From assembly GCA_023393165.1 (NCBI GenBank), contig JAEWMJ010000032.1, positions 1-64,000 of the forward strand: DNA of 64,000 nucleotides. The letters run 5' to 3'. Both the position numbers and the translations under genes were made by a program. This document shows, piece after piece, positions 49,415-58,546 of the stretch. How positions within the stretch are numbered: the stretch's first letter is position 1; every line of letters starts with the position of its first letter. Source of the stretch: Bacillota bacterium. Its GTDB lineage: Bacteria; Bacillota; Clostridia; Christensenellales; Christensenellaceae. The notes below the pieces were generated by a model. It did not search any database. It worked only from the letters and a program-made list of their open reading frames with translations, and was not told the origin of the DNA.

Positions 49415-50515
49415 TTACAGCTGCGGTATCTCTATAACCGCGCCGCCCTGCATCGCGGATTCATGCGCCAGGAGCCCGGCAATCGTCCAATTTGCGCCTA
49501 CCTGTGCGCTTACATGAGCCTTTCTTCCTTCCAGCGCCGCGCTTACAAATTCGTTCACCAGATGCGGATGGCTGCCGCCGTGTCCCGAACCCTGGATAAA
49601 TGAGACGTGACTGTCGTCAATTATCTGGTTTTTCAGAGCAAAATGCGCGATTTCCCCGGGAAGCATATCGGCCGTATCGGGAACTTCCACATGTTCTGCG
49701 CCCTCAAACCCGGAGTGGATCACCGGATTTTCATCCACTACCTGCTCCCATTCAAACGATTTCTTTGTGCCGTATATGTCAAAGCTCTCCCGGTACTGGC
49801 GGATGGTATCGAACAGCGAACGCGATACTTCGGCAGCCACATCGCTGCCGGCGAACGTAAACTGCGCGGTTTCCATCGCAAAGGGGGAATTATAATTCCT
49901 GATATATTCCTCATTGATACGTCCCGAACCCAGGCAGCGCACGGTTGTCACAGACTTCCCGATAATATCCGAGAGGGGTCCCAGGGCATGCGTCGGATAA
50001 TACATCGGCGGCATTCCGTACCAGTATTCCGGCCAGCCAGGGAGGCTCATGTTCTGCTGATGCGAACCGCGCATGAACTGGATCCTGCCTATCTTGCCCG
50101 CTTCATACAGTTTTTTGAAAAAGAGGTATTCTCGCGTGTAAACGGCCGTTTCCATCATCATGTACGTAAGCCCCGTTTCCTTTTCCAGGCGGACGATCTC
50201 CCTGCATTCGTCCACCGTCATCGCCATGGTTACGGTGCAAGCGGTATGTTTGCCGGCCTTGAGCGCTTCGATGGACATCCATCCGTGTTCCTTTAAATCG
50301 CTGTTGATGTGCACGGCGTCAATATCCGGGTCTTTCAGCATTTCCCTGTAATCGGTATAACGTTTTTCGATTCCAAGCTTGTCGCCCAGTTCGTTTAATT
50401 TTTGCTCGTTCCGCCGGCAGACCGCAACGCATTCCGCCTTGTTAAACGCCTGGTAAATGGGAATAAACTCAGCCCCAAAACCCAATCCTACTACGGCAAC
50501 TCTCAATTTTTTCAT
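49415..50515 (-). CDS. Gfo/Idh/MocA-family oxidoreductase
   Basis: A 366-residue NAD(P)-dependent sugar or inositol dehydrogenase. The N-terminal Rossmann fold begins KKLRVAVVGLGFGAEFIPIY; the EALKAGKHTACTVTMAMT segment sits where family members have the catalytic EKP motif, but here it is TVTM rather than EKP, so the usual lysine is missing. The C-terminal domain has WYGMPPMYYPTHALGPLSDI, with His as a possible catalytic residue. Substrate unknown. The start is ATG 50515 with GGAGG upstream. It stands alone; a repeat copy lies at its 3' end. Confidence 0.88.
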   Translation of the reverse strand: MKKLRVAVVGLGFGAEFIPIYQAFNKAECVAVCRRNEQKLNELGDKLGIEKRYTDYREMLKDPDIDAVHINSDLKEHGWMSIEALKAGKHTACTVTMAMTVDECREIVRLEKETGLTYMMMETAVYTREYLFFKKLYEAGKIGRIQFMRGSHQQNMSLPGWPEYWYGMPPMYYPTHALGPLSDIIGKSVTTVRCLGSGRINEEYIRNYNSPFAMETAQFTFAGSDVAAEVSRSLFDTIRQYRESFDIYGTKKSFEWEQVVDENPVIHSGFEGAEHVEVPDTADMLPGEIAHFALKNQIIDDSHVSFIQGSGHGGSHPHLVNEFVSAALEGRKAHVSAQVGANWTIAGLLAHESAMQGGAVIEIPQL

Positions 50516-50787
50516 AAAACAAGACCTCCAATAGAATATATTCTTTTTTATATGTGGCAAATCGTTCTGTTTTCAGCTTTTTGCGGCTTTCCGCTCTTTT
50601 AAAACAAGAAATGGAATAATAAAAGGATTTTATTAATTATAACACATTCACGGCGAAAAAAACACAAAAAATTGGAAATAAATCCTGTACCGCTTATTAA
50701 TAGTTTTTTTGTGCATACCGTATATTTCCGGTTTTTTGGGTGCAACTTAATACAAAAACTGTCTGCTGAAAATAAGGAGTGATTTGT

Positions 50788-52698
50788 ATGAGCGATACCA
50801 CTGAAAAAATGGAAGGACGTTGCAGTTATCACGATTCGGTCGAAGAAATGCTAAAACGCATCCGCCGGGACGGAATGTCCAACGCTTTTGACAGATGGAC
50901 GTTGCAGGAAAAAATACGCTGCAAATTTTGTCTGGAAGGTTTAAGCTGCCAGCTTTGCTCGAACGGCCCCTGCCGGATCAGTGAAAAAGGCGGGCAGACA
51001 AAAGGCGTTTGCGGCATAGGACCGGATGCAATGGCAATGAGAACGCTGCTGCTGCACAATATCATGGGTGCGGGCACCTACAGCCATCACGCGTATGAAG
51101 CTTACCGTACGCTCAAGGCTACGGCCGAGGGCAAAACGCCGTTTGGGATCAAAGACGAAGCCAAGCTGAAATGGATGTGCGGCATACTTGGCATAGATAC
51201 CGGCCAGACGGCAAACGGGATGGCCGTGCAGCTTGCGGGCGTATTAAGCGACCAGCTTTATATCGGGACGGAAGACGAGAATATCATGGTGGAAAAGTTC
51301 GCGCCAAAAAAGCGGATCGACGTCTGGAAAAAGCTCCACATCTACCCCGCCGGCGTGGTGCACGAGGAACAAAACTGCGTTGCAAGCTGCCTCACCAATG
51401 TGGACGGGGATTATGCGTCCCTTGCGCTCAAAGCCCTGCGGCTGGGGATAGCAACCATATACAACGCGCAGATCGGCCTTGAAATGGTACAGGACATCCT
51501 GTTCGGCACGCCTTCCCCGCATGAAGTGGATACGGACCTGGGTATTATGGACCCGGATTATGTGAACCTGGTATTCAACGGTCATCAGCCCTGGGCCGGC
51601 GCAGCCGCGCTTGAAAAAGCCAGACAGCCCGCGGTGCAGGAAATGGCCCGGGCGGCGGGCGCCAAGGGCCTTCGCATAGTGGGCTCCATTGAAACAGGGC
51701 AGGAATTATTGCAGCGTTTCCCGATGGACGGCGTATTCGTCGGGTTGATGGGCAACTGGCTTGTAATCGAGCCCCTGCTCGCAACCGGAACTGTGGATGT
51801 TCTTGCCATGGAAGAAAACTGTTCTCCCCCTGCGATCGACATGTACGCGGAAAAATACCAGGCCACACTGGTCAGCGTCAGCACCATCATTGGGGTTCCG
51901 GGACTTAAGGAGAAAATGGCCTATCACCCCGAGCAGGTGGAAGCCATGGCGGACAGGCTTATAGAACTTGGAATAGAGAATTTCAAGAAACGCAAAGGCC
52001 ACGTGAAACCGCTGGTTCCGGGCAGAAAACAAAAAGCGGTCGCAGGTTTTTCCACCGAAGCCGTTCTGGCCGCGATCGGCAACAGGCTGGACGCGCTTGT
52101 GGACGTTATCGCCGCCGGTAAAATAAAAGGCGTTGTCGCCCTTGCAAACTGCGCGACCCTGCGGAACGGGCCGCATGACTGGAACACAATAAGCCTGACC
52201 CGCGAACTGATCAAGCGGGATATCCTGGTGGTGAGCGGCGGCTGCGGGAACCACGCGCTGGAGATAGCGGGGCTTTGCACGCTGGGCGCTTCGCAAATGG
52301 CCGGAGACGGATTAAAGGAGGTGTGCGGCCTGCTGAAAATCCCTCCCGTGCTGAGTTTTGGGACCTGTACGGATACCGGAAGGATCTCCATGCTTGTTTC
52401 CGCGCTTGCCGAACACCTAAACGTGGATGTGCCGCAGCTTCCGATCGCGGTGACCGCCCCCGAGTGGATGGAACAGAAAGCGACGATCGACGGCGTTTTC
52501 GCGGTGGCGTACGGCGCTTATACCCATTTATCGCCAACGCCATTTATAACAGGCGCGCCTGCCCTGGTAAAACTCCTGACGCAGGATGTGGAAGGGCTTA
52601 CGGGCGGCAGGATTGCATTGGGAGACGACCCTGTCAAAGTGGCTGACGATATGGAAGCGCATATCCTGTCCAAAAGAAAAGAATTGGGGCTCAGTTAA
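50788..52698 (+). CDS. cooS: Anaerobic carbon monoxide dehydrogenase, catalytic subunit
   Basis: A 636-residue Ni-Fe CO dehydrogenase of the CooS type, which interconverts CO and CO2 with two electrons to ferredoxin. The N-terminal cysteines CKFCLEGLSCQLCSNGPCRI and CGIGPDAMAMR hold clusters D and B; the C-cluster ligands are in ANCATLRNGPHDW, VSGGCGNHALEIAGLC and SFGTCTDTGRI. All expected cysteines and the His-rich segment are visible. No cooF ferredoxin, cooC Ni-insertion ATPase or acetyl-CoA synthase gene adjoins it, so this is an orphan. It may serve CO detoxification or ferredoxin recycling. ATG 50788 follows AAGGAG. A hairpin follows the stop. Confidence 0.95.
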   Translation: MSDTTEKMEGRCSYHDSVEEMLKRIRRDGMSNAFDRWTLQEKIRCKFCLEGLSCQLCSNGPCRISEKGGQTKGVCGIGPDAMAMRTLLLHNIMGAGTYSHHAYEAYRTLKATAEGKTPFGIKDEAKLKWMCGILGIDTGQTANGMAVQLAGVLSDQLYIGTEDENIMVEKFAPKKRIDVWKKLHIYPAGVVHEEQNCVASCLTNVDGDYASLALKALRLGIATIYNAQIGLEMVQDILFGTPSPHEVDTDLGIMDPDYVNLVFNGHQPWAGAAALEKARQPAVQEMARAAGAKGLRIVGSIETGQELLQRFPMDGVFVGLMGNWLVIEPLLATGTVDVLAMEENCSPPAIDMYAEKYQATLVSVSTIIGVPGLKEKMAYHPEQVEAMADRLIELGIENFKKRKGHVKPLVPGRKQKAVAGFSTEAVLAAIGNRLDALVDVIAAGKIKGVVALANCATLRNGPHDWNTISLTRELIKRDILVVSGGCGNHALEIAGLCTLGASQMAGDGLKEVCGLLKIPPVLSFGTCTDTGRISMLVSALAEHLNVDVPQLPIAVTAPEWMEQKATIDGVFAVAYGAYTHLSPTPFITGAPALVKLLTQDVEGLTGGRIALGDDPVKVADDMEAHILSKRKELGLS

Positions 52699-52715
52699 GC
52701 TTACAAGCTAATCAT

Positions 52716-52738
52716 AACTGCGCGTTCAACGCGCAGTT
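52716..52738 (+). terminator. Probable terminator of cooS
   Basis: Perfect 9-bp stem AACTGCGCG / CGCGCAGTT (52716-52724 with 52730-52738), 17 bp after the cooS stop; the T-run is short. The IS200-type element begins just beyond. Confidence 0.6.
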
Positions 52739-52740
52739 TG

Positions 52741-53385
52741 CACCAACCCTGTAAGGGTATATCGCTATCACAGCACCTTAAGGTGCTTGAAACCGACTTC
52801 TGTGCTGTTTACCGGGCTGCCCCTAACAGGGGCTCAGTCCGGTCTTTTTATATTATCGTTCATTTTGTCGTGCTCTTCTTGTTCTCTTATGTATTTCTTG
52901 ATTACTTCTTCGTTCAAGCCGACCGTACTGACATAATAGCCTTTACACCAGAACGTTCGATTCCCAAACTTGTACTTCAGATTCTGAAATTTCTCAAACA
53001 GCATTAGCGAACTCTTTCCCTTGAGATATCCCATTATCTGTGCTACGCTGTATTTGGGTGGAATCTTCACGCACATATGTATGTGGTCTACACATGCATT
53101 TGCTTCTACTATTTCGATTCCTTTGTACTCGCACAATTTTCGGAGTATTTTTCCGATTTCCTGCCGGTACTGCCCATATATGATCTTTCTGCGATATTTT
53201 GGTGCCCACACAATATGGTATCTGCAATTCCACTTTGTGTGCTCCAATACACTGTCCATATTTTGTGCTCCTTTCCTATTTCCACAGAAGTCGGTCAACT
53301 TCTATTCTAATAGGTTTGGAGCACTTTTCCACCACATCGGCTCCGCCTCTTTTGAACTCCCCCGCTTAGCGGGGGGATTTCGCTT
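52741..53385 (-). mobile_element. IS200-type insertion sequence (IS200/IS605 family), about 645 bp
   Basis: A single-stranded-DNA transposon with only tnpA (no tnpB), hence the IS200 group. On the minus strand the left end (about 53290-53385) has a perfect hairpin CCCCCGC/GCGGGGG (53359-53375). The right end (about 52741-52833) has the small palindromes CACCTTAAGGTG and CCCTGTAAGGG and a GCCCC/GGGGC hairpin. There are no inverted repeats at the ends and no target duplication, as expected. Exact limits are uncertain by 10-20 bp. It sits between the cooS and sugar-operon terminators, disrupting no gene. Confidence 0.85.
52834..53259 (-). CDS. tnpA: IS200-family Y1 transposase TnpA
   Basis: A 141-residue HUH-type transposase. 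HIVWAPKYRRKII at the start, the HUH pair in VDHIHMCVKIPPKYS and the catalytic Tyr in CKGYYVSTVG are all present, so it looks active. It cuts and rejoins single-stranded DNA at subterminal hairpins. The start is ATG 53259 (MDSVLEHTKWNCRYH), with AAAGGAG nine bases upstream; the extra residues from 53298 are not needed. Of normal length for the family. Confidence 0.94.
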   Translation of the reverse strand: MDSVLEHTKWNCRYHIVWAPKYRRKIIYGQYRQEIGKILRKLCEYKGIEIVEANACVDHIHMCVKIPPKYSVAQIMGYLKGKSSLMLFEKFQNLKYKFGNRTFWCKGYYVSTVGLNEEVIKKYIREQEEHDKMNDNIKRPD

Positions 53386-53394
53386 CGCATACAA

Positions 53395-53420
53395 AAGCCG
53401 CCTAATTGATCAGGCGGCTT
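53395..53420. terminator. Terminator of the sugar-utilisation operon
   Basis: Perfect 9-bp stem AAGCCGCCT / AGGCGGCTT (53395-53403 with 53412-53420), followed by TTTT on the minus strand. 18 bp after the stop of the GPH transporter gene. Confidence 0.85.
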
Positions 53421-53438
53421 CAATATAATCCAACTTTC

Positions 53439-54812
53439 TCAGATATTTTTGATATCTCCCCTCGCAACAAGGTCCGAAACGATCTTGTCATAGAACTCTT
53501 TATCGATTTTATACTTGAAACGGTACACGATGTATCCGAGAACAATGCAGATCAAAGGCAGCGCAAACATGGAAAGCTTCATGGTGAGAAGCCCCGCGGA
53601 CGTGACGTCCGCCGGCGTGGCCGCACTGTTTATGCCCGATACGATCAGGGTAACGGTCACAATACCGGTTGCGATCGCACCGCCGATCTTGTTGATCAGC
53701 GGCTGGACGGACAGGGTAACGGCCTGGTTGCGTTTGCCCGATTTCCATTGCCCGTATTCGATGGTATCCGCCAGGAACATCAGCATCAGAAGCTGGATAA
53801 AACCCTCGCCGATAAAAATGAGCACACCCGCTATGCTTATTGGGATCATATTCATGGGCGAGAAGAAGAACAGGGCGTAACCCGCAAGCACCAGCATGGT
53901 CGCGCCGAAATAAAGCTGCTTCCGGTTAAATCGCTTGCTGAACAAGGGGAACACAAGCAGAGCTACAAACTGCGTTACGCCAAGGAGCGCCGCAAATATG
54001 GAATACATGCCCTCGTCTCCGTAAGCGTACTTAAAATAATACGTGCCAAAGCTGGTTGTCGTCATATAACCTACCATAAACAGAGCCATGGAGATTACGG
54101 TAAATAAAAGCTGGTCGTTTTTGAATATCGCCTTTGCCATTCCCTTGATCGTTGTTTTTTCTTCCTGTTTGAATTCGCTCCTGTATTCTTTTACGCCGAA
54201 CAGCGTAAAGCACATAAAGCCGATCATAACAAAGGATATGATCACGGCGAAAAGGAACCACGCCTGTTTCAGGCCGCCCAGCGCGGCTCCCATTGCGTTG
54301 GTTACGGGAATTATGCCCACCACCACCACAAAAAGCCCGATGTTCGCGCAGATCCTTGCGAACGCGCCGATTTTTTCACGTTCCTTTTGCTCCAGGGAGA
54401 GCGCCGGGAGCATGGACCAGTAGGCAATGTCATTGAGTCCGTAAGTGATATCCCACCCCAGATAAGCAATGATAAAGATCGCCAGATAAGCCGACGAGGA
54501 AACCCCTAAATCGGAGAACAGGAGAATCAGAAATCCCGCGCTTGCAAGCGCGCCCACCAGAATCCAGGGTTTGAATTTTCCCCAGCGGGAATTGGTGTTG
54601 TCTACAATCACGCCCATGATCGGATCGTTCAGGGCGTCAAAGACCCTTAAGACCGTTAATGCGCCGCCTGTCCATGCAAGCATCTGGTCGGAAAGGTTCA
54701 GGACTTCGGTCAAAAACCAGATAAAGTACATGCTGATGATGGTATAAAACATATCCCGCCCGATCGTGCCCAGTCCGAAAAAGTACTTGTTGCGCGCGTT
54801 TTGGCTGCTCAT
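53439..54812 (-). CDS. GPH-family sugar symporter (MelB/XylP-like)
   Basis: A 457-residue transporter with twelve transmembrane helices. N-terminal GLGTIGRDMFYTIISMYFIWF and the RVFDALNDPIMGVIVDNTNSRWGKFKPWI stretch (motif with Asp-Asn-Asp cation site) are typical of the glycoside-pentoside-hexuronide:cation symporters; no IIA domain is fused. It imports a glycoside with Na+ or H+. It lies 14 bp after the GH1 beta-glucosidase gene, in the same operon as GH36 and GH13 enzymes. The likely substrate is a short galactoside or glucoside that they then split. The start at 54812 has GGGGGA upstream. Confidence 0.92.
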   Translation of the reverse strand: MSSQNARNKYFFGLGTIGRDMFYTIISMYFIWFLTEVLNLSDQMLAWTGGALTVLRVFDALNDPIMGVIVDNTNSRWGKFKPWILVGALASAGFLILLFSDLGVSSSAYLAIFIIAYLGWDITYGLNDIAYWSMLPALSLEQKEREKIGAFARICANIGLFVVVVGIIPVTNAMGAALGGLKQAWFLFAVIISFVMIGFMCFTLFGVKEYRSEFKQEEKTTIKGMAKAIFKNDQLLFTVISMALFMVGYMTTTSFGTYYFKYAYGDEGMYSIFAALLGVTQFVALLVFPLFSKRFNRKQLYFGATMLVLAGYALFFFSPMNMIPISIAGVLIFIGEGFIQLLMLMFLADTIEYGQWKSGKRNQAVTLSVQPLINKIGGAIATGIVTVTLIVSGINSAATPADVTSAGLLTMKLSMFALPLICIVLGYIVYRFKYKIDKEFYDKIVSDLVARGDIKNI

Positions 54813-54826
54813 TTTTTGAATCCCCC

Positions 54827-56128
54827 TTATTGTTTTTTTGTATCCCCGTTTGTTTGATATTCCGCCATGCAGTATTCGTTTATCATTTCACGCGTAACGC
54901 CGCGTTCTTCGATCATTTTTCTATAGAACGATCCGCTCTTTTTTTTTGTCCGCTCCTGCGTTTTATAATCGACGTGCACAAGCCCGAACCGTGCTGAAAA
55001 TCCTTCCAGCCACTCAAAATTGTCCGTAAAGCACCAGTGGTAATACCGCCTGACGGGCAGACCGCATTCGCAAAGCGCCCCGATATGCTCATAGAGATAG
55101 CGGCATCGGAATGAATCGGTGTTGTCGCAGGTTCCGTTCTCAGTAATATAGATGGGAAGAGGCTCCAGATCATAAAGTTCCTGCGCGTTTTTAACGATGC
55201 CGGGGGGATATATCTCCCAGCCAAGATCGTTTACAGGCACGCCGGTGAGCACACCGTCGCCGAATCCCGTAACAGCCGTGCGGCTGTAATAATTGACGGC
55301 GTGAAAATCGCAGTATAAGCCTTCTTTTACGCCTTCGATCCGGCCTATGGGCCAGGTGGGTTTGCCCGTTAAAAACTCCCTCGAAATGCACGACTGGAAA
55401 TAACGGTGCAGGATGGGCGTGCAGATCCGGTGCCAGAGGTTCAGTTTGTTTTTAGGCGTAAAAGTCCGCATGTGATGCGCGTAGCTTACCATGGTATCAC
55501 GGTATCCCATACGTTTACGGATTTTGTGGATCAGTTCATACGATTTTATATGGCATTCACACAGATTTTTCATGACGGTCAGGGTCTCTTGCATGGATTT
55601 CTTCCCCGGAGGCCAAATCCCCAAATACCATCCGTGCGAAGCATACACGTTGGGCTCGTTGATCGTGATGTATTCCGAGACAAGTTCCCCAAACTCTTCC
55701 ACAACTTTTCCCACAAATTCAAGAAAGATTCCCACGCAGTCCGGGTTTTCAAACGCGCCCATTTGCTCGAACCACATGGGATTCGTAAAATGATGGATTG
55801 TCAGGAGCACCCTGATCCCCAGTTCTTTCAGGCAAAGCAGTTCCCTGCGGTAATGCGCGAACCCGTTCTCGTCAAAAACGCCCCGCTGGGGCTCCAACCG
55901 CGCCCATTCAATGCCCATCCGGTAATCGCGGATGCCCATCTCATACATTAATTGCGCGTCTTTTTCGTAAAGTTCATAATGCATATCCGCCACGGACGGA
56001 TCCGATCCGTCCCTGATATGCCCCTTCTGAAACCAATCATACCAGCTGTTTTCCCTGTTGCCGCCCTCGATCTGGGTGGCTGCCGAAGCAACGCCCAGCC
56101 GCATGCCATCCGGCAGTTTGAAAGACAT
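54827..56128 (-). CDS. GH1 beta-glucosidase / 6-phospho-beta-glucosidase-like
   Basis: A 433-residue cytoplasmic glycosidase with the GH1 (beta/alpha)8 barrel. Acid/base Glu158 in TINEPNVYA and nucleophile Glu330 in YITENGTCDN. GVASAATQIEGGNRENSWYDWF at the start is the -1 sugar site; the WCFTDNFEWLEGFSARFGLVHVDY end is complete. The ATG at 56128 is preferred over the in-frame GTG at 56137, because GGAGGGG then has normal spacing. It is followed 14 bp later by the GPH transporter gene; 75 bp separate it from the GH36 gene, with a promoter and direct repeats. It could act on beta-glucosides or beta-galactosides. Confidence 0.93.
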   Translation of the reverse strand: MSFKLPDGMRLGVASAATQIEGGNRENSWYDWFQKGHIRDGSDPSVADMHYELYEKDAQLMYEMGIRDYRMGIEWARLEPQRGVFDENGFAHYRRELLCLKELGIRVLLTIHHFTNPMWFEQMGAFENPDCVGIFLEFVGKVVEEFGELVSEYITINEPNVYASHGWYLGIWPPGKKSMQETLTVMKNLCECHIKSYELIHKIRKRMGYRDTMVSYAHHMRTFTPKNKLNLWHRICTPILHRYFQSCISREFLTGKPTWPIGRIEGVKEGLYCDFHAVNYYSRTAVTGFGDGVLTGVPVNDLGWEIYPPGIVKNAQELYDLEPLPIYITENGTCDNTDSFRCRYLYEHIGALCECGLPVRRYYHWCFTDNFEWLEGFSARFGLVHVDYKTQERTKKKSGSFYRKMIEERGVTREMINEYCMAEYQTNGDTKKQ

Positions 56129-56145
56129 AATTATCACCCCTCCCT

Positions 56146-56190
56146 ATTATATTAAAACTATACGGATACAATAACTAAAAAAACGGATAC
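56146..56190 (-). promoter_or_regulatory. Internal promoter with direct repeats upstream of the GH1 gene
   Basis: On the minus strand TTATTG (56174-56169), 17 bp and TATAAT (56151-56146). On the plus strand ACGGATAC occurs at 56162-56169 and 56183-56190, 21 bp apart, that is two helical turns, flanking the -35 region. These may be sites for an activator. It lies between the GH36 and GH1 genes and would allow GH1 and the transporter to be made without GH36 and GH13. Confidence 0.45.
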
Positions 56191-56203
56191 GTATATACCT
56201 GCA

Positions 56204-58546
56204 CTAAACGGCGTCCTTTTTGCTGATAACGTACAGGCTGGAACCGAAATCCCCCAGAAGCCGGATTTTTGAGTTGTAATAGCTGCCGATAAACTGGTTT
56301 GCCAGGCGCAGGCCCGCATTCAGCATGTCGCCCCTGCATTCGTAGCTTTCCACACAGTCGGTCAGCCGGTAGAACCGGTTGACGGCGCGCAGTATAAAAC
56401 CGTCGGGATTGAGCGTGACCGGCAGGATATGCTTCACCAGCCCGCCGAACCGCCGTATAAAGACGCTCTGCGGCCGGGTCCTTACTGTATAGGCCGCATC
56501 CGGATCAAAACCGGTAAGCGGGAGAAAATCGTAGCCTTCGCTTGCCCCGGCCTGCGTCTGAAAAAAACCGGCGACCGCCTCGCTGCCGTCCGCGGCTGTG
56601 CACTGCCAGTGGACCTTATTTGACTTTTGCGCGCTCAGGCGGTAAAACCTCCCGAACTGGAATGTGCGCCTGTGAGCCTTGTAAAACGCGATTTGTTCCC
56701 TGATCTCTTTCTTTTCCACAGGCGTCAAATATTTCAGATCCATTTCATACCCCAGGCACCCGAAACAGGACACATTAAACCGGGTATTGAGAGGCGTTTG
56801 TCTGAGCGTCTGCTGGTGCGGCGCTTCGGATACGTGCGCCCCCATAGCGGAAAGAGGATACAGGCAGGATAAGCCGCCCTGTATTTTTAGCCGTTCTATG
56901 GGATCGGTGTCGTCCGACGTCCAAATCTGCGGCGAGTAACACAGCAGCCCCAAATCAAACCGGTTTCCGCCGCTTGAACAGCTTTCCAGCAATATGTGCG
57001 GACGCGGAGCGAATATGCGTTCCAGTACTTCGTACAGTCCCAGTATATAACGGTGGAAAAACTCGCCCTGGTTTGAAAGATGCGGCGAAAACGCGTCGCT
57101 TATGTGCCGGTTCATGTCCCATTTTACATAGGAAACGCCCGCTTCGTCCAATATGCGGGAAACGGAATCGACGATATAATTGCGTACGGCGGGATTGCAA
57201 AGATCCAGAACAAGCTGGTTGCGCCCAAGAGCGGGTTTTTTTCCGGGCGTTGTGACCGCGTATTCGGGATGCGCGCGGTACAGGTCGCTGTCTTCGTTCA
57301 CCATCTCGGGCTCAAACCAGAGGCCGAATTCCATCCCGGTTTTGCGTATCCTGTCCGCAAAGTGCTTAAGGCCCCGGGGGAGTTTCCTCCGGTTGACCGT
57401 ATAATCTCCCAGGCCTTTCGTATCGTCGTTTCGCGCGCCAAACCAGCCGTCGTCCAGCACAAAAAGCTCCACTCCCAGCTTTCGCGCGCGGCGCGCGAGG
57501 CGCATGAGGCGCCCCTCGTTGAATTTAAAAAAATGCGCTTCCCAATTGTTGATGAGCACGGGCCGTTCTTTGTTCTTCCATTGTCCGCGCACGATATGGC
57601 TGTTTACAAAATCGTGAAAATGCGCGCTGAGTCCGCCCATGCCGCTGCTGCTGAACGTCATGACTGCTTCCGGCGTTTCAAACTTTTCCCCCGTCAGAAG
57701 AGTCCATTCAAAGCAGTGGGGATTGATGCCCATCTGTACGCGCAAAAGCTGCTGGTTTGACAGCTCGACGGCGCCGTAGTGGTTGCCGCTGTAAACCAGA
57801 TTGAATCCGTATACCCTCCCGTGTTCCTCCGTTGCCCCCGCTTCGGCCAGGATAAATCCCGGATTGTGGCGGTTGCTGCTTGCGCCGGTGGCGGAGCTGT
57901 TGACATAAATTCCGTACTCGACCGCCCGCTCGTGCCTGTGCCCTTCCTTGATCCAGCCGCCGTCAAACGTAACCAGCCTGAACGATCGGTTGGGTATATC
58001 CACCATCATGCTCATCAGGCGGCGGATGACCAGCGGTTTTTGGTTTTTGTTTTTCAGCACCGCCCTGCGGGAGATCACATCCGCCTTTTCGTACGCCGTA
58101 TAATACAAAATGAGTTCCGCACGGTTTGATACATCCTCCAGAATGATCTCCAGCGTATCGCAGTCTTCCGGATTGCCATAGGACGACGGAAGCGTCTCCA
58201 TTGGGGCCGTGCCCGCAAAAATGCGGTGCGACCGGTATATAAAATCACAGGAAAAACTGCCGTCCGGCATTTTGAGTTCCGCAGGGGAATGGCGGTAGTC
58301 GCCGCGGCCGATGCCCGACCATTCCAGGCACAGATTGTCAAGGCAGTAATTCGGGTCTTTTAGATTGTATACCACGCTGCTTCCGGTCAGCGCGGTGCGT
58401 TTTAAACGAAGCCCCTCCGGATCCTGGTCTTCGGACAGACGTTCTCCGTAATGGATATGTTCCAGATGTCCAAACTCCGTGACGCAAAACCACCAGCTCG
58501 TTTCCTTTGTGGTCAGGCGGAACAGCCTGTTAACCTCCGTTATCAT
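56204..58546 (-). CDS. GH36 alpha-galactosidase
   Basis: A 780-residue cytoplasmic enzyme splitting alpha-1,6-galactosides (raffinose, melibiose, stachyose). An N-terminal beta-sandwich (about 1-340) precedes the TIM barrel with VLDDGWFGAR, the nucleophile Asp477 in YVKWDMNRH and the acid/base Asp545 or Asp546 in WTSDDTDPIER, then a C-terminal beta domain. The size and motifs match the bacterial tetrameric AgaA group. The start is ATG 58546 with GGAGGGG, overlapping the GH13 stop by 17 bp. Second gene of the operon. No secretion signal, so it acts on sugars brought in by the transporter. Confidence 0.95.
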   Translation of the reverse strand: MITEVNRLFRLTTKETSWWFCVTEFGHLEHIHYGERLSEDQDPEGLRLKRTALTGSSVVYNLKDPNYCLDNLCLEWSGIGRGDYRHSPAELKMPDGSFSCDFIYRSHRIFAGTAPMETLPSSYGNPEDCDTLEIILEDVSNRAELILYYTAYEKADVISRRAVLKNKNQKPLVIRRLMSMMVDIPNRSFRLVTFDGGWIKEGHRHERAVEYGIYVNSSATGASSNRHNPGFILAEAGATEEHGRVYGFNLVYSGNHYGAVELSNQQLLRVQMGINPHCFEWTLLTGEKFETPEAVMTFSSSGMGGLSAHFHDFVNSHIVRGQWKNKERPVLINNWEAHFFKFNEGRLMRLARRARKLGVELFVLDDGWFGARNDDTKGLGDYTVNRRKLPRGLKHFADRIRKTGMEFGLWFEPEMVNEDSDLYRAHPEYAVTTPGKKPALGRNQLVLDLCNPAVRNYIVDSVSRILDEAGVSYVKWDMNRHISDAFSPHLSNQGEFFHRYILGLYEVLERIFAPRPHILLESCSSGGNRFDLGLLCYSPQIWTSDDTDPIERLKIQGGLSCLYPLSAMGAHVSEAPHQQTLRQTPLNTRFNVSCFGCLGYEMDLKYLTPVEKKEIREQIAFYKAHRRTFQFGRFYRLSAQKSNKVHWQCTAADGSEAVAGFFQTQAGASEGYDFLPLTGFDPDAAYTVRTRPQSVFIRRFGGLVKHILPVTLNPDGFILRAVNRFYRLTDCVESYECRGDMLNAGLRLANQFIGSYYNSKIRLLGDFGSSLYVISKKDAV

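Noticed and set aside
50829..52543. Minus-strand frames opposite cooS (80-196 codons)
   Set aside because: Shadows of the cooS coding sequence without ribosome sites.
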